DNA of 64,000 nt from an uncultured Gemmiger sp. GTDB lineage: Bacteria > Bacillota > Clostridia > Oscillospirales > Ruminococcaceae. Below are positions 8,602-16,047 of the stretch, piece by piece (within the stretch, counting starts at the first letter, position 1; each line of letters opens with the position of its first letter). Made by a program: the position numbers and the translations under genes. The stretch spans positions 37,940-101,939 of the forward strand of contig CAKSUQ010000005.1 in NCBI GenBank assembly GCA_934502625.1. Direction: 5' to 3'. The notes under the pieces were generated by a model. The model was not told the DNA's origin, searched no databases, and was given only the letters and a program-made list of their open reading frames with translations.

Positions 8602-9827
8602 CGGACTTATTGGTCGTCGGCGGCGGCGCGGCGGGACTGATGGCTGCCGGTGCGGCCAGCAATCGCGGCCTGACCGTGACCGTGCTGGAGCACAACCCCA
8701 AGGGCTGCGGCCAGAAGCTGCTTATCACCGGAAAGGGACGATGTAACGTCACAAGCGACAGCGACGTGCGGGAGTTTCTGCCCTATGTGCGGCACAACGG
8801 CCGGTTTTTGTATTCAAGCCTCTACGCCTTCCCGCCGTCGGCAGCGATGGAGCTGTTCGAGTCCCTCGGTGTGCCGCTGAAAACCGAGCGCGGCCGCCGC
8901 GTCTTCCCGCAAAGTGACCGCGCCGCCGATGTGCTGGCCGCCCTGCGGGACTACGCCCGCGACGCGGAATTTGTGCGCGGCAGCGCAAAAAAACTGCTGA
9001 TCGAGGACGGCGTCTGCAAGGGTGTCGTGACCGACCGGGGAGAGAGCTTACGCGCCGCAAACACCCTGATCGCCACGGGCGGCATCAGCTACCCGGTCAC
9101 CGGCAGCGACGGCAGCGGCTACAAACTGGCGCGGCAGGCGGGGCACACCATCGTGCCGCCGCAGCCCAGCCTGTGCAGCCTTGTCAGCCCCGACCCGGCC
9201 TGCCGCCGGATGATGGGTTTGGCGCTGCGCAACGTGACGCTGACGCTGCTTTGCGACAGCAAGCCGCTGTTTACCGAGCAGGGCGAGGCACTGTTCACCC
9301 ACTTCGGTCTGTCGGGGCCGCTGGTGCTGTCGGCCAGCACCTACATCGAGGACATTGCCAAACACGACTACGTCTGCGAGTTTGACTTGAAGCCCGCCCT
9401 CGACGAGAAAACGCTCTACGACAGGCTGACCCGCGATTTTGCCGCGCAGGGCAGTGCCAGCGCGCAGGGCGCCTTGGCAAAGCTGCTGCCGAACTCGATG
9501 CGCCCGGTGGCCGTTGAAAAGTGGGGCGTCGACCCCGCGACGAAGGCCGCGCAGATCACGCGGGAGCAGAAGCAGGCGCTGGTCGCGCTCTGCAAGCACT
9601 GGCAGGTGCCGGTGTCGGCGCTGGGCGACAGGGAGCATGCCGTCGTCACCGCCGGCGGCGTCGACGTCCGCGAGGTCGACCCCAAGACGATGGCGAGCAA
9701 GCTGTGCGGCGGCCTGTATTTCGCTGGCGAGGTTCTCGACGTGGACGCAAGAACCGGTGGGTATAATCTGCAGATCGCATGGTCGACCGCAGTAGCGGCA
9801 GCCAAGGCTGCCGCAGATAAAAGATAA
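8598..9827 (+). CDS. HI0933/BaiN-family NAD(P)/FAD-dependent flavoprotein
   Basis: A 409-residue flavoprotein. The N-terminal fold VVGGGAAGLMAAGAA (from residue 6) binds FAD, and the following GQKLLITGKGRCN segment (about 37-49) is diagnostic of the HI0933/YhiN family. The C-terminal GGVDVREVDPKTM and GLYFAGEVLDVDARTGGYN segments complete the family pattern. Members are variously annotated as aminoacetone oxidase-like or BaiN-like; the substrate is unknown. In Clostridia this gene often sits just before cmk-plsC-ispH, as here. The last codons and stop (GATAAAAGATAA) lie inside the left arm of an AT-rich inverted-repeat element, so the extreme C terminus appears to be encoded by the repeat. 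Confidence 0.85.
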   Translation: MTDLLVVGGGAAGLMAAGAASNRGLTVTVLEHNPKGCGQKLLITGKGRCNVTSDSDVREFLPYVRHNGRFLYSSLYAFPPSAAMELFESLGVPLKTERGRRVFPQSDRAADVLAALRDYARDAEFVRGSAKKLLIEDGVCKGVVTDRGESLRAANTLIATGGISYPVTGSDGSGYKLARQAGHTIVPPQPSLCSLVSPDPACRRMMGLALRNVTLTLLCDSKPLFTEQGEALFTHFGLSGPLVLSASTYIEDIAKHDYVCEFDLKPALDEKTLYDRLTRDFAAQGSASAQGALAKLLPNSMRPVAVEKWGVDPATKAAQITREQKQALVALCKHWQVPVSALGDREHAVVTAGGVDVREVDPKTMASKLCGGLYFAGEVLDVDARTGGYNLQIAWSTAVAAAKAAADKR

Positions 9828-10019
9828 TAAAGCAGGTGGAACGAGGTGCCGCGCACCTCTCAAAATTGCTTTGCCGCCGTAGGGGCGCATTCAATATGCG
9901 CCCGTGCAACTGCGGGCAGCGCTGCGGGCGGATATGGAATCCGCCCCTACGATTTGTTTTTGCCCCGCAGGGCAAAAATTCCACATTTTTTATTATCTAT
10001 TATCTATTATCTCTTATCT
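9812..10019. repeat. AT-rich inverted-repeat element, copy 1, enclosing GC-rich hairpins
   Basis: The left arm AGATAAAAGATAATA (9812-9826) matches, as reverse complement, the right arm built of TATTATC/TTATCT units at 9991-10019. Between them lie a short GC hairpin (GAGGTGC/GCACCTC, 9843-9859), a REP-like palindrome pair (9878-9951) and a hairpin TTTTTGCCC/GGGCAAAAA (9956-9977) that could terminate transcription. A second element with the same arms lies at 19566-19681. It has no coding capacity, so it looks like a miniature non-autonomous mobile element or a compound palindromic repeat. Confidence 0.7.
9878..9951. repeat. REP-like double palindrome
   Basis: Outer arms CGTAGGGGCG (9878-9887) and CGCCCCTACG (9942-9951) are exact reverse complements. 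Inside are two further palindromes, one with GGGCGCAT/ATGCGCCC arms (from 9883) and one with GGGCGGAT/ATCCGCCC arms (9926-9946). Related sequence occurs at 41384-41447 and, more weakly, at 13521-13573. The paired inverted hairpins resemble bacterial BIME/REP elements. Confidence 0.75.
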
Positions 10020-10055
10020 GAATATTTTTTGAATACTATAAAAGGGATGATATTT

Positions 10056-10718
10056 ATGATTTCCATCGCAATCGACGGCCCGTCCGGGGCGGGCAAATCC
10101 AGTCTGGCAAAGGCACTGGCGAAAGACCTCGGCTATGTCTATGTGGACACCGGCGCTATGTACCGCTCCATTGGCCTGTACGCCGTGCGCGCGGGCGTTG
10201 ACCCGCATGACGCCGACGCCGTGGCGGCGCTGCTGCCCCGGATCCGGCTCGACATCCGCCTGCTGGACGGTGCGCAGCACATCTATTTGAACGGTGAGGA
10301 CGTCAGCACTGCCATCCGCGCCGAGAATATCGGCATGGCGGCGTCCGCTGTCGCCGCGCACCCCGCCGTGCGCACCTTCCTGTTGGACACCCAGCGCGGG
10401 CTGGCTGCCAGCCAGAATATCCTGATGGATGGCCGCGACATCGGCACCGTCGTGCTGCCGAACGCGACGGTCAAGATCTTCCTGACCGCCAGTGCCGAGG
10501 CACGCGCCACCCGCCGCGCCAAAGAGCTGGCAGAAAAGGGGCAGCCCGCCGACTTCGCCACCGTCCTTGCGGACATACAGCAGCGCGACTATCAGGACAG
10601 CCACCGCGCTGTCGCGCCGCTGAAGCAGGCGGAGGACGCCATCCTCGTCGACACGAGCGACATCGGCCTGCAGGAGAGCTTTGACCTGCTGAAGCGCACG
10701 ATTCTTGCGCATATCTGA
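10056..10718 (+). CDS. cmk: Cytidylate kinase
   Basis: A 220-residue cytosolic kinase that phosphorylates CMP/dCMP with ATP. ATG 10056 is chosen because AAAGGG lies 9 bases upstream; the ATG at 10047 has no such spacing, and the frame upstream is repeat DNA. The P-loop GPSGAGKSS (about 8-16) and the following YVDTGAMYRSIGLYA segment are diagnostic of Cmk; DGRDIGTVVLP near 128-138 is the conserved central motif. The length is normal for the family. It heads the cmk-plsC-ispH-S1 order conserved in Firmicutes, 11 bases before plsC. Confidence 0.95.
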   Translation: MISIAIDGPSGAGKSSLAKALAKDLGYVYVDTGAMYRSIGLYAVRAGVDPHDADAVAALLPRIRLDIRLLDGAQHIYLNGEDVSTAIRAENIGMAASAVAAHPAVRTFLLDTQRGLAASQNILMDGRDIGTVVLPNATVKIFLTASAEARATRRAKELAEKGQPADFATVLADIQQRDYQDSHRAVAPLKQAEDAILVDTSDIGLQESFDLLKRTILAHI

Positions 10719-10729
10719 GGGGGCTGCTT

Positions 10730-11455
10730 ATGCTTTTGTATTGGATTCTGCTGCCCATCGTCTGGGTGCTGGCACATATCCTCTGGCGGTTTGAGGTCAT
10801 CGGCCGCGAGAATCTGAAGACCGTCCGCGATGGGCGCGCCTATGTCATCGCACCCAACCATATCGCCAATCTTGACCCCGTTTTTATCGCTATTACGGTG
10901 TTTGACTGGAAACGGCTGCGTATTCTGGCCAAGGAGGAGCTGTTTAAAAATCCGTTGGCAGGCTGGTTCCTGCGCTGCATGGGTGCGGTTGCCATCGAGC
11001 GCGGCAAGGGCGACACCACCACCGTTGAGAAGCTGACGAACGAGTGCAAAAACGGTACGGGCATCATGATCTTCCCCGAAGGGACCCGCACCAAGACCGG
11101 CAAGCTGGGCATGATCAAAAGCGGCGCGTTCGTCATCGCTGCGACCGCAGGTGCGGACATGCTGCCCGTGCGCATCATCTACGGCAGCAAGGATGGCAGG
11201 ATGCACCTTTTCTGCAAAATCCGTATCGTGTTCGGCACCCCCATCCCGGCCGAGGAGCTGCAGATCAAGGATCAGAGCCACAAGATGGCCGAGCTGCGCC
11301 GCATGAAGAACCGCCTGCGCGACGAGCTGGAGCAGCTGCTGGCAGACAACGCCTACGCTCCGCGCATCACCGAGACGGCTGAGCCCACCGTGGATGTGCC
11401 CACAGAGAGCACACCCGCACCCGACAAGCCGCAGCTGCCGGAAGGAGACAAATAA
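10730..11455 (+). CDS. plsC: 1-acyl-sn-glycerol-3-phosphate acyltransferase
   Basis: A 241-residue membrane-associated enzyme that adds the second acyl chain to lysophosphatidic acid in phospholipid synthesis. An N-terminal hydrophobic segment (about 1-20) anchors it. The HX4D catalytic motif is His44-Asp49 in PNHIANLD, and the substrate-binding FPEGTR motif is near residues 115-120. The C-terminal 35 residues are a Pro/Thr/Glu-rich tail outside the acyltransferase domain. It ends 1 base before the ispH start, so translation is coupled. Confidence 0.92.
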   Translation: MLLYWILLPIVWVLAHILWRFEVIGRENLKTVRDGRAYVIAPNHIANLDPVFIAITVFDWKRLRILAKEELFKNPLAGWFLRCMGAVAIERGKGDTTTVEKLTNECKNGTGIMIFPEGTRTKTGKLGMIKSGAFVIAATAGADMLPVRIIYGSKDGRMHLFCKIRIVFGTPIPAEELQIKDQSHKMAELRRMKNRLRDELEQLLADNAYAPRITETAEPTVDVPTESTPAPDKPQLPEGDK

Positions 11456-11456
11456 C

Positions 11457-13379
11457 ATGGAAATCATCCGTGCAAAAACCGCCGGATTCTGCTTCGGCGT
11501 TGACCGCGCTGTCAAACTGACCTATGATTTGTTGGCGCAGGGACGTAAGGTTGCTACCCTCGGCCCCCTGATCCATAACGCGCAGGTTGTGGCCGATCTG
11601 GAGGCAAAGGGCGCAGTGACCTGCCCCGACATCGACGCTGTGCCCGACGGGTACGAGGTCGTCATCCGCAGCCACGGCGTGCCCAGAGCTGTCTATGACA
11701 AAATAAGCACACGCAGCCTAGCGTATCATGATGCCACCTGCCCGTTTGTAGCAAAAATCCATAAAATCGCAATGGAAGCGGACAAAATCGGCGCGCTTTT
11801 GCTGGTTGCGGGCGACGCCGACCACCCCGAAGTGCAGGGAATTGTCGGCCATACAAAAGGCTTGGTGCGTGTTTTTGCCGATTTAGCGGAGCTGCAAAAA
11901 TTGCTCCCTGAGCTTTTGCAACAAAAATCCATCTACGTGGTCGCGCAGACGACGTTCCGCGTAGAAAGTTGGGAAAATTGCAAAGCTTTTTTAAAAAAAG
12001 AGTGTACAAAAGCCAAAATTTTTGATACAATATGTAATGCAACGTGGGCGAGGCAACAGGAAGCGGAAGACCTCAGCCAAAAATGTGACCGGATGGTCGT
12101 CATTGGTGGTCATCATTCTTCCAATACCCAAAAGCTGTTACAGGTCGCCGCGCGGCATACCAAAGCCATCAATGTCGAGACTGCTGATGAACTCGACCCT
12201 GCATGGCTTGCCGGTGCTGCGCGTGTGGGCGTGACGGCCGGGGCTTCAACGCCTTCGTCTATAATTGAGGAGGTACTTAACAGTATGAGTGAAGAGATCC
12301 GTGACGACATGAGCTTCGAGGAGATGCTCAAAGCTACCGAAGCCAATGCAAATGTTTACACCGGAAAGATCGTAAAAGCCAAGGTCATCAGCGTTTCCCC
12401 GACGGAGTGCATCGTCGGTGTTGACGGCTCCAAGCACACCGGCATTGTCCCGATGCGCGAGATGAGCCATGACCCCAACGCCAAGATGGAAGACCTTGTT
12501 AAAGAGGGCGACGAGCTGGATCTGGTTGTTGTCAAGACCAACGACCAGGAGGGTGTTGACACCCTGTCCCGCGTCCGTTTTGAGGCCCAGAAGGGCATGA
12601 AGGACGTCTCCGAGGCTGCCGAGAACGGCACCGTTATGGAAGGCGACGTCATGGAAGCCAACAAGGGCGGCGTTGTTGTCAACGTCAAGGGCGTCCGCGT
12701 CTTTGTTCCCCGTTCTCAGGCCACCATGCGCCGCGACGAGGACTACACCAAGCTGGTTGGCCAGCACGTTCAGCTGGTCATTACCGAGTGCGCCGGCCGC
12801 AAGATCGTCGGCTCCATCAACAAGGTCACTGCCGAGGCCAACAAGGCCAAGCGCGAGGAGTTCTGGGCCAATGTTGAGGTCGGCAAGCAGTATAAGGGCG
12901 TTGTCAAGAGCCTGACCTCTTACGGCGCTTTCGTTGACGTGGGCGGCGTTGATGGCCTGTGCCACATCAGCGAGCTGAGCTGGAACAACATCAAGCATCC
13001 TTCCGAGGTCGTGAAGGTCGGCGACGAGATCGAGGTCTACGTCAAGAGCTACGATCCTGAGAACCAGAAGGTTTCCCTCGGCTACAAGAAGGAAGAGGAC
13101 AACCCCTGGGTCAAGCTGGAGAACGAAGTCCCCGTCGGCACTGAGTTCACCGCTCCCGTTGTCTCCATCACCAAGTTTGGCGCGTTTGTCCGCATCATGC
13201 CGGGCATCGACGGTCTGGTTCACATCAGCGAGATCAGCAATGAGCGCGTGAACAAGGTCTCTGACGTGCTGAAGGTTGGCGACGAAGTCCGCGTTAAGCT
13301 GACTGCTGTCGACTTCGACCGCAAGCGCATCAGCCTGTCCATGAAGGCTTGCCTCGACGAGAACGAGGACGCTGAATAA
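11457..13379 (+). CDS. ispH-rpsA: IspH (HMBPP reductase) fused to ribosomal protein S1
   Basis: A 640-residue fusion typical of Clostridia. Residues 1-275 are IspH, the last enzyme of the MEP isoprenoid pathway. The three [4Fe-4S] ligands are Cys12 (GFCFGV), Cys95 (DATCPF) and Cys193 (ICNAT), with His40, His123 and Glu125 also in place. Residues about 301-373, 390-455, 476-543 and 560-628 are four S1 RNA-binding domains. Start ATG 11457 follows GGAGA closely. The DNA of the IspH half from about 11700 to 12260 is more AT-rich, while the S1 half uses the strongly biased codons of an abundant protein. A strong internal ribosome site precedes Met277, so S1 may also be made alone. Transcription ends at the terminator at 13476. 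Confidence 0.93.
   Translation: MEIIRAKTAGFCFGVDRAVKLTYDLLAQGRKVATLGPLIHNAQVVADLEAKGAVTCPDIDAVPDGYEVVIRSHGVPRAVYDKISTRSLAYHDATCPFVAKIHKIAMEADKIGALLLVAGDADHPEVQGIVGHTKGLVRVFADLAELQKLLPELLQQKSIYVVAQTTFRVESWENCKAFLKKECTKAKIFDTICNATWARQQEAEDLSQKCDRMVVIGGHHSSNTQKLLQVAARHTKAINVETADELDPAWLAGAARVGVTAGASTPSSIIEEVLNSMSEEIRDDMSFEEMLKATEANANVYTGKIVKAKVISVSPTECIVGVDGSKHTGIVPMREMSHDPNAKMEDLVKEGDELDLVVVKTNDQEGVDTLSRVRFEAQKGMKDVSEAAENGTVMEGDVMEANKGGVVVNVKGVRVFVPRSQATMRRDEDYTKLVGQHVQLVITECAGRKIVGSINKVTAEANKAKREEFWANVEVGKQYKGVVKSLTSYGAFVDVGGVDGLCHISELSWNNIKHPSEVVKVGDEIEVYVKSYDPENQKVSLGYKKEEDNPWVKLENEVPVGTEFTAPVVSITKFGAFVRIMPGIDGLVHISEISNERVNKVSDVLKVGDEVRVKLTAVDFDRKRISLSMKACLDENEDAE
12267..12287 (+). promoter_or_regulatory. 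Internal ribosome binding site and start for a separate S1 protein
   Basis: GAGGAGG (12267-12273) is followed 11 bases later by ATG 12285, in frame with the fusion and lying exactly at the junction between the IspH and S1 parts (Met277). Initiation here would give a 364-residue four-domain S1 protein. The same bases also encode the Glu-Glu-Val of the IspH C terminus, so the match could partly reflect coding constraint. Confidence 0.5.
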
Positions 13380-13395
13380 TTTAAGGCAAGAGTAC

Positions 13396-13475
13396 GCAAT
13401 TCTAAGCGCCGGAGCGGTGCTTAAGCCCGGAGAGCGGGAATTGCGGGATGTTGCCGTAAGTCTGAGCAACCGCAA
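13396..13475 (+). ncRNA. Structured 3' UTR RNA, possible small RNA or ribozyme-like fold
   Basis: Directly after the S1 stop, GCAATT (13396-13401) pairs with AATTGC (13439-13444) and encloses two hairpins: AAGCGCC/GGTGCTT (13404-13410 with 13416-13422) and CCCG/CGGG (13426-13429 with 13435-13438). This makes a compact three-way junction. A further hairpin GTTGC/GCAAC (13450-13454 with 13466-13470) leads straight into the terminator. The UAA after the first strand and the AAGCCCGG segment faintly recall twister ribozymes, but the pseudoknot partner sequences are not evident. Class unknown. Confidence 0.4.
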
Positions 13476-13511
13476 GGGGCCTGCCTGTTGTAACAGGCAG
13501 ACCCCTTTTGT
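13476..13511 (+). terminator. Rho-independent terminator after ispH-S1
   Basis: Fourteen-bp stem with one mismatch: GGGG plus CTGCCTGTT (13476-13489), 2-base loop, AACAGGCAG plus CCCC (13492-13505), followed by TTTT. It closes the cmk-plsC-ispH-S1 unit. Confidence 0.88.
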
Positions 13512-13520
13512 ATTATGAGC

Positions 13521-13573
13521 TGTAGGAGGTGGCGTCCTCGACGCCCCGCAGGCGAGCAATGCCCGCCCCTACA
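13521..13573. repeat. Short REP-like palindrome
   Basis: Outer arms TGTAGG (13521-13526) and CCTACA (13568-13573) enclose a GGCGTC/GACGCC hairpin (13531-13545) and a second weaker GC hairpin. The CCGCCCCTACA edge is shared with the palindromes near 9.9 kb. It ends 18 bases before the gtrA-like start. Confidence 0.5.
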
Positions 13574-13591
13574 AACAAAAACGGGTGCATC

Positions 13592-14041
13592 ATGCAAAAA
13601 CTGAAAGACGTCATCAAAAAATACTACGAGGCGCTGGCCTACCTGTTCTTCGGCGGGCTGGCTACGCTGCTGAACCTTGTCGTTTTTGCGGCGTTTCAGG
13701 CGGCGTTCGGCACGGGCTTCGCCACCGGCGTCGGCAACGTGCTGGACAATATCATCTGCATCCTCTTTGCCTATTGGACAAACCGTACTTTTGTGTTCAA
13801 AAGCGCAAACACCGGCAAGGCCGCGTGGGCAGAGTTCGGGCAGTTTGTCTCCTGCCGCATCGCAACGATGGTGATGGATCAGCTCATCATCTGGTTGGGC
13901 GTCAGCATCCTTGCGCCGCATATCGCTTTCGCAGCGGCCAACGGCAAGCTGTGGGCGATGGGCGTCAAGCTGTTCAGTCAGGTGGTCGTTATTTTGTCCA
14001 ATTATGTTTTCAGCAAGCTGTTCATCTTTAAAAAGAAATGA
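13592..14041 (+). CDS. GtrA-like membrane protein
   Basis: A 149-residue protein with four membrane helices (about 14-35, 43-62, 80-100 and 115-138). It has the GtrA family features: an early GGLAT-x-LN segment, WTNRTFVF in the second cytosolic loop, and a C-terminal NYVFSKLFIF. GtrA-like proteins are thought to help move lipid-linked sugars across the membrane. ATG 13592 is preferred because the frame upstream is repeat DNA; the ribosome site is weak. It is followed by a small membrane protein and deoC. The partner glycosyltransferase is not adjacent. Confidence 0.85.
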   Translation: MQKLKDVIKKYYEALAYLFFGGLATLLNLVVFAAFQAAFGTGFATGVGNVLDNIICILFAYWTNRTFVFKSANTGKAAWAEFGQFVSCRIATMVMDQLIIWLGVSILAPHIAFAAANGKLWAMGVKLFSQVVVILSNYVFSKLFIFKKK

Positions 14042-14064
14042 CTCGACCCTGAAAGGAGACGGCC

Positions 14065-14331
14065 ATGCTTGTTTTTAAAGTGGCAAAATTCGCCCTCAAA
14101 CATCCGCTGCTGACCCAAGGAGCAAAGCGGCTGGTGCATAAAAAATTACGTCCCAAAAAGGAGGCATCCCCCATGAAACAGAAAGTTCGCGGGCACGCAT
14201 TCCGTCTGGTGGGGCTGATCCTTGGCATCATCGGCGCCACGGTCAGCATCACCTCCATCGTATTTGCGGCACTGGGCCTGCATCAGGCACGCCTGTGCAA
14301 GCATTGTGAGAAAGGGGAAAATTTCCGGTGA
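14065..14331 (+). CDS. Small single-pass membrane protein, unknown
   Basis: An 88-residue protein with a good ribosome site (GAAAGGAG about 8 bases before ATG 14065). The N-terminal 45 residues are basic (many Lys/Arg), and one hydrophobic helix spans about 47-72, followed by a short tail with CKHC (a Cys-x-x-Cys pair) near the end. No family is recognised. Its stop overlaps the GTG start of deoC, so they are translated together. Confidence 0.65.
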   Translation: MLVFKVAKFALKHPLLTQGAKRLVHKKLRPKKEASPMKQKVRGHAFRLVGLILGIIGATVSITSIVFAALGLHQARLCKHCEKGENFR

Positions 14332-15002
14332 AATACACGAAAGAAGAAATGCTGAGCAAGGTCGACCACACCCTGCTGAAGCCGGAGGCTACTTGGCCTC
14401 AGATCCAGACCCTGTGCGACGAGGCCATCGCCAACCATTGCGCGTCGGTCTGCATCAACACCTGCTATGTCCAGCAGGCGGTCGAGTATATGGCCGGCCG
14501 CGTGCCGGTCTGCTGTGTCGTCGGCTTCCCCCTCGGTGCCATGGACACCAAGAGCAAGGCGTTCGAGGCGAAGACGGCAGTGGAGAACGGCGCGTCCGAG
14601 GTCGACATGGTCATCAACATCGGCTGGCTGAAGAACAAGCAGTACGACGATGTGCGCAACGACATTGCCGCCGTCAAGGCCGCCGTGGGCGACAAGGTGC
14701 TGAAGGTCATCATCGAGACCTGCCTGCTGACCGACGACGAGAAGATCAAGATGTGCGACATCGTGCCGGAGGCCGGTGCGGACTTCATCAAGACGTCCAC
14801 GGGCTTCTCCACGGGCGGTGCGACGTTCCATGACATCGAGCTGTTCGCGAAGCATGTTGCGGGTCGCTGCAAGATCAAGGCGGCGGGCGGCATCTCCACC
14901 GTCGAGGACATCGAGAAGTTCCTCGACCTCGGCGCCGACCGCCTCGGCACCTCCCGCGCGGTCAAGCTGCTGACCTCCGGTGAGGCGGGCAGCGGGTACT
15001 AA
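14328..15002 (+). CDS. deoC: Deoxyribose-phosphate aldolase
   Basis: A 224-residue cytosolic class I aldolase that splits 2-deoxyribose 5-phosphate into glyceraldehyde 3-phosphate and acetaldehyde in deoxynucleoside breakdown. Lys155 in the FIKTSTGF motif is the Schiff-base lysine; Asp93 and Lys184 (KIKAAGGI) complete the proton relay. The start is GTG 14328, overlapping the previous stop, with AAAGGGGAAAA about 10 bases upstream. Length is normal. No other nucleoside-catabolism gene is next to it, but a BMP-type uptake system lies elsewhere in the window. Confidence 0.95.
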   Translation: MKYTKEEMLSKVDHTLLKPEATWPQIQTLCDEAIANHCASVCINTCYVQQAVEYMAGRVPVCCVVGFPLGAMDTKSKAFEAKTAVENGASEVDMVINIGWLKNKQYDDVRNDIAAVKAAVGDKVLKVIIETCLLTDDEKIKMCDIVPEAGADFIKTSTGFSTGGATFHDIELFAKHVAGRCKIKAAGGISTVEDIEKFLDLGADRLGTSRAVKLLTSGEAGSGY

Positions 15003-15012
15003 GGGGACGCGG

Positions 15013-15036
15013 GTTCCTTCTTTGCAAAGAAGGAAC
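15013..15036. repeat. Perfect 11-bp inverted repeat after deoC
   Basis: GTTCCTTCTTT (15013-15023), a GC centre, and AAAGAAGGAAC (15026-15036). There is no T-run, so it is not a textbook terminator. Confidence 0.6.
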
Positions 15037-15066
15037 GGAAAAACTCTTAAACAATAACAAAGTAAA

Positions 15067-15096
15067 AATACCGCTGTCGGAAAGACGGCGGTATTT
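15067..15096 (+). terminator. Rho-independent terminator after deoC
   Basis: Stem AATACCGC-TGTC with GAC-GGCGGTATT around a GGAAA loop, followed by TTTTT. It separates the deoC unit from the ZIP transporter. Confidence 0.85.
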
Positions 15097-15218
15097 TTGC
15101 TGCCGTGCGCACCAAAGCCTCGCCTTTACGTTTTACATTGTCCCGAAAATCGCGTCGTAATCCCCGCCGCCCCCGCATACCATTATAAACCAAACCACAC
15201 AAACCAAGGGGGCGCGCT

Positions 15219-15998
15219 ATGCACACTTCACCGATCGTACTTACCACCCTTGCCGGGCTGTCCACGGGGCTGGGCGGGTTGTTGGCCGTAATCTGCCCGC
15301 CGACGGAACGCCTGCTCACTGCGTCGGCTGGCTTCGCGGGTGGGGTCATGCTTACGGCGTCGCTGACTGACCTGATGCCAGAAGCGCTCGATTTTTACGC
15401 CGCCTACCTGCCGCCGCTGGGCTGCGGCGGGGCGGTCGTGTCGCTGCTGGCGCTGGGTATGGTGGCGGCAGGCGCGCTGGGGCGGCTGCTGCCGGAAGAA
15501 TCCACCCTCGCCGCGCACTTCGGCCAAAGCCGCGACCCTGCCCGCGCGGCAGCCATGCGCACCGCCCTGATCACCGGCGCGGCACTGCTGCTGCACAACT
15601 TCCCGGAGGGTGTGCTGACCTTCTTTGCGGGCACGGCTGACCCGTCGCTGGGGCTGCGCACGGCGGCGGCCATCGCGCTGCACAATATCCCCGAAGGGCT
15701 CGCCGTAGCCGTGCCCTTCGCCTATGCGACCCGCAGCCGTCTGAGCGGGGCGGCCGCCGCCCTCGCCTCCGGTCTGGCCGAGCCGCTGGGCGCGGTGCTG
15801 GCGTGGCTGTTCCTGCGGCAGCTTTTCACGCCCGGTTTTTTGACCGGCGTCGTCGTGCTGGCGGCGGGGGTCATGGTCTGGGTGGCGCTGGCGCAGCTGC
15901 TGCCGCAGGCGTTTGCGCCAAAGCACCGCGCGGCGGGGGTGCTGGGTGCGGCGGCGGGCTGTCTGCTGATGCTGTTGGGCATTGCGGCTTTGCCGTAA
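15219..15998 (+). CDS. ZIP-family divalent metal transporter
   Basis: A 259-residue membrane protein with about eight helices. The paired metal-binding motifs HNFPEG (126-131) and HNIPEG (155-160) are those of ZIP/ZupT transporters, which bring Zn2+ and other divalent metals into the cell. A variable cytosolic loop with His and Gln residues lies near residues 95-115. ATG 15219 follows AAGGGGG at 10 bases. It stands alone between a terminator and the promoter of the following operon. Metal specificity cannot be read from sequence. Confidence 0.9.
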   Translation: MHTSPIVLTTLAGLSTGLGGLLAVICPPTERLLTASAGFAGGVMLTASLTDLMPEALDFYAAYLPPLGCGGAVVSLLALGMVAAGALGRLLPEESTLAAHFGQSRDPARAAAMRTALITGAALLLHNFPEGVLTFFAGTADPSLGLRTAAAIALHNIPEGLAVAVPFAYATRSRLSGAAAALASGLAEPLGAVLAWLFLRQLFTPGFLTGVVVLAAGVMVWVALAQLLPQAFAPKHRAAGVLGAAAGCLLMLLGIAALP

Positions 15999-16011
15999 AT
16001 GTGCTATACTA
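15983..16011 (+). promoter_or_regulatory. Promoter of the lipoprotein/two-component operon
   Basis: TTGCGG (15983-15988), 17-base spacer, TATACT (16006-16011) preceded by a TGTGC stretch. It overlaps the 3' end of the ZIP gene. A second TATACT starts at 16011. Confidence 0.55.
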
Positions 16012-16047
16012 TACTCGTATATTTGTACAAGAAAGGAGCACGTCACC

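Noticed and set aside
13396..13444. A twister ribozyme
   Set aside because: A UAA after the first stem and AAGCCCGG are suggestive, but the loop-loop pairing bases cannot be found, so only a structured RNA is claimed.
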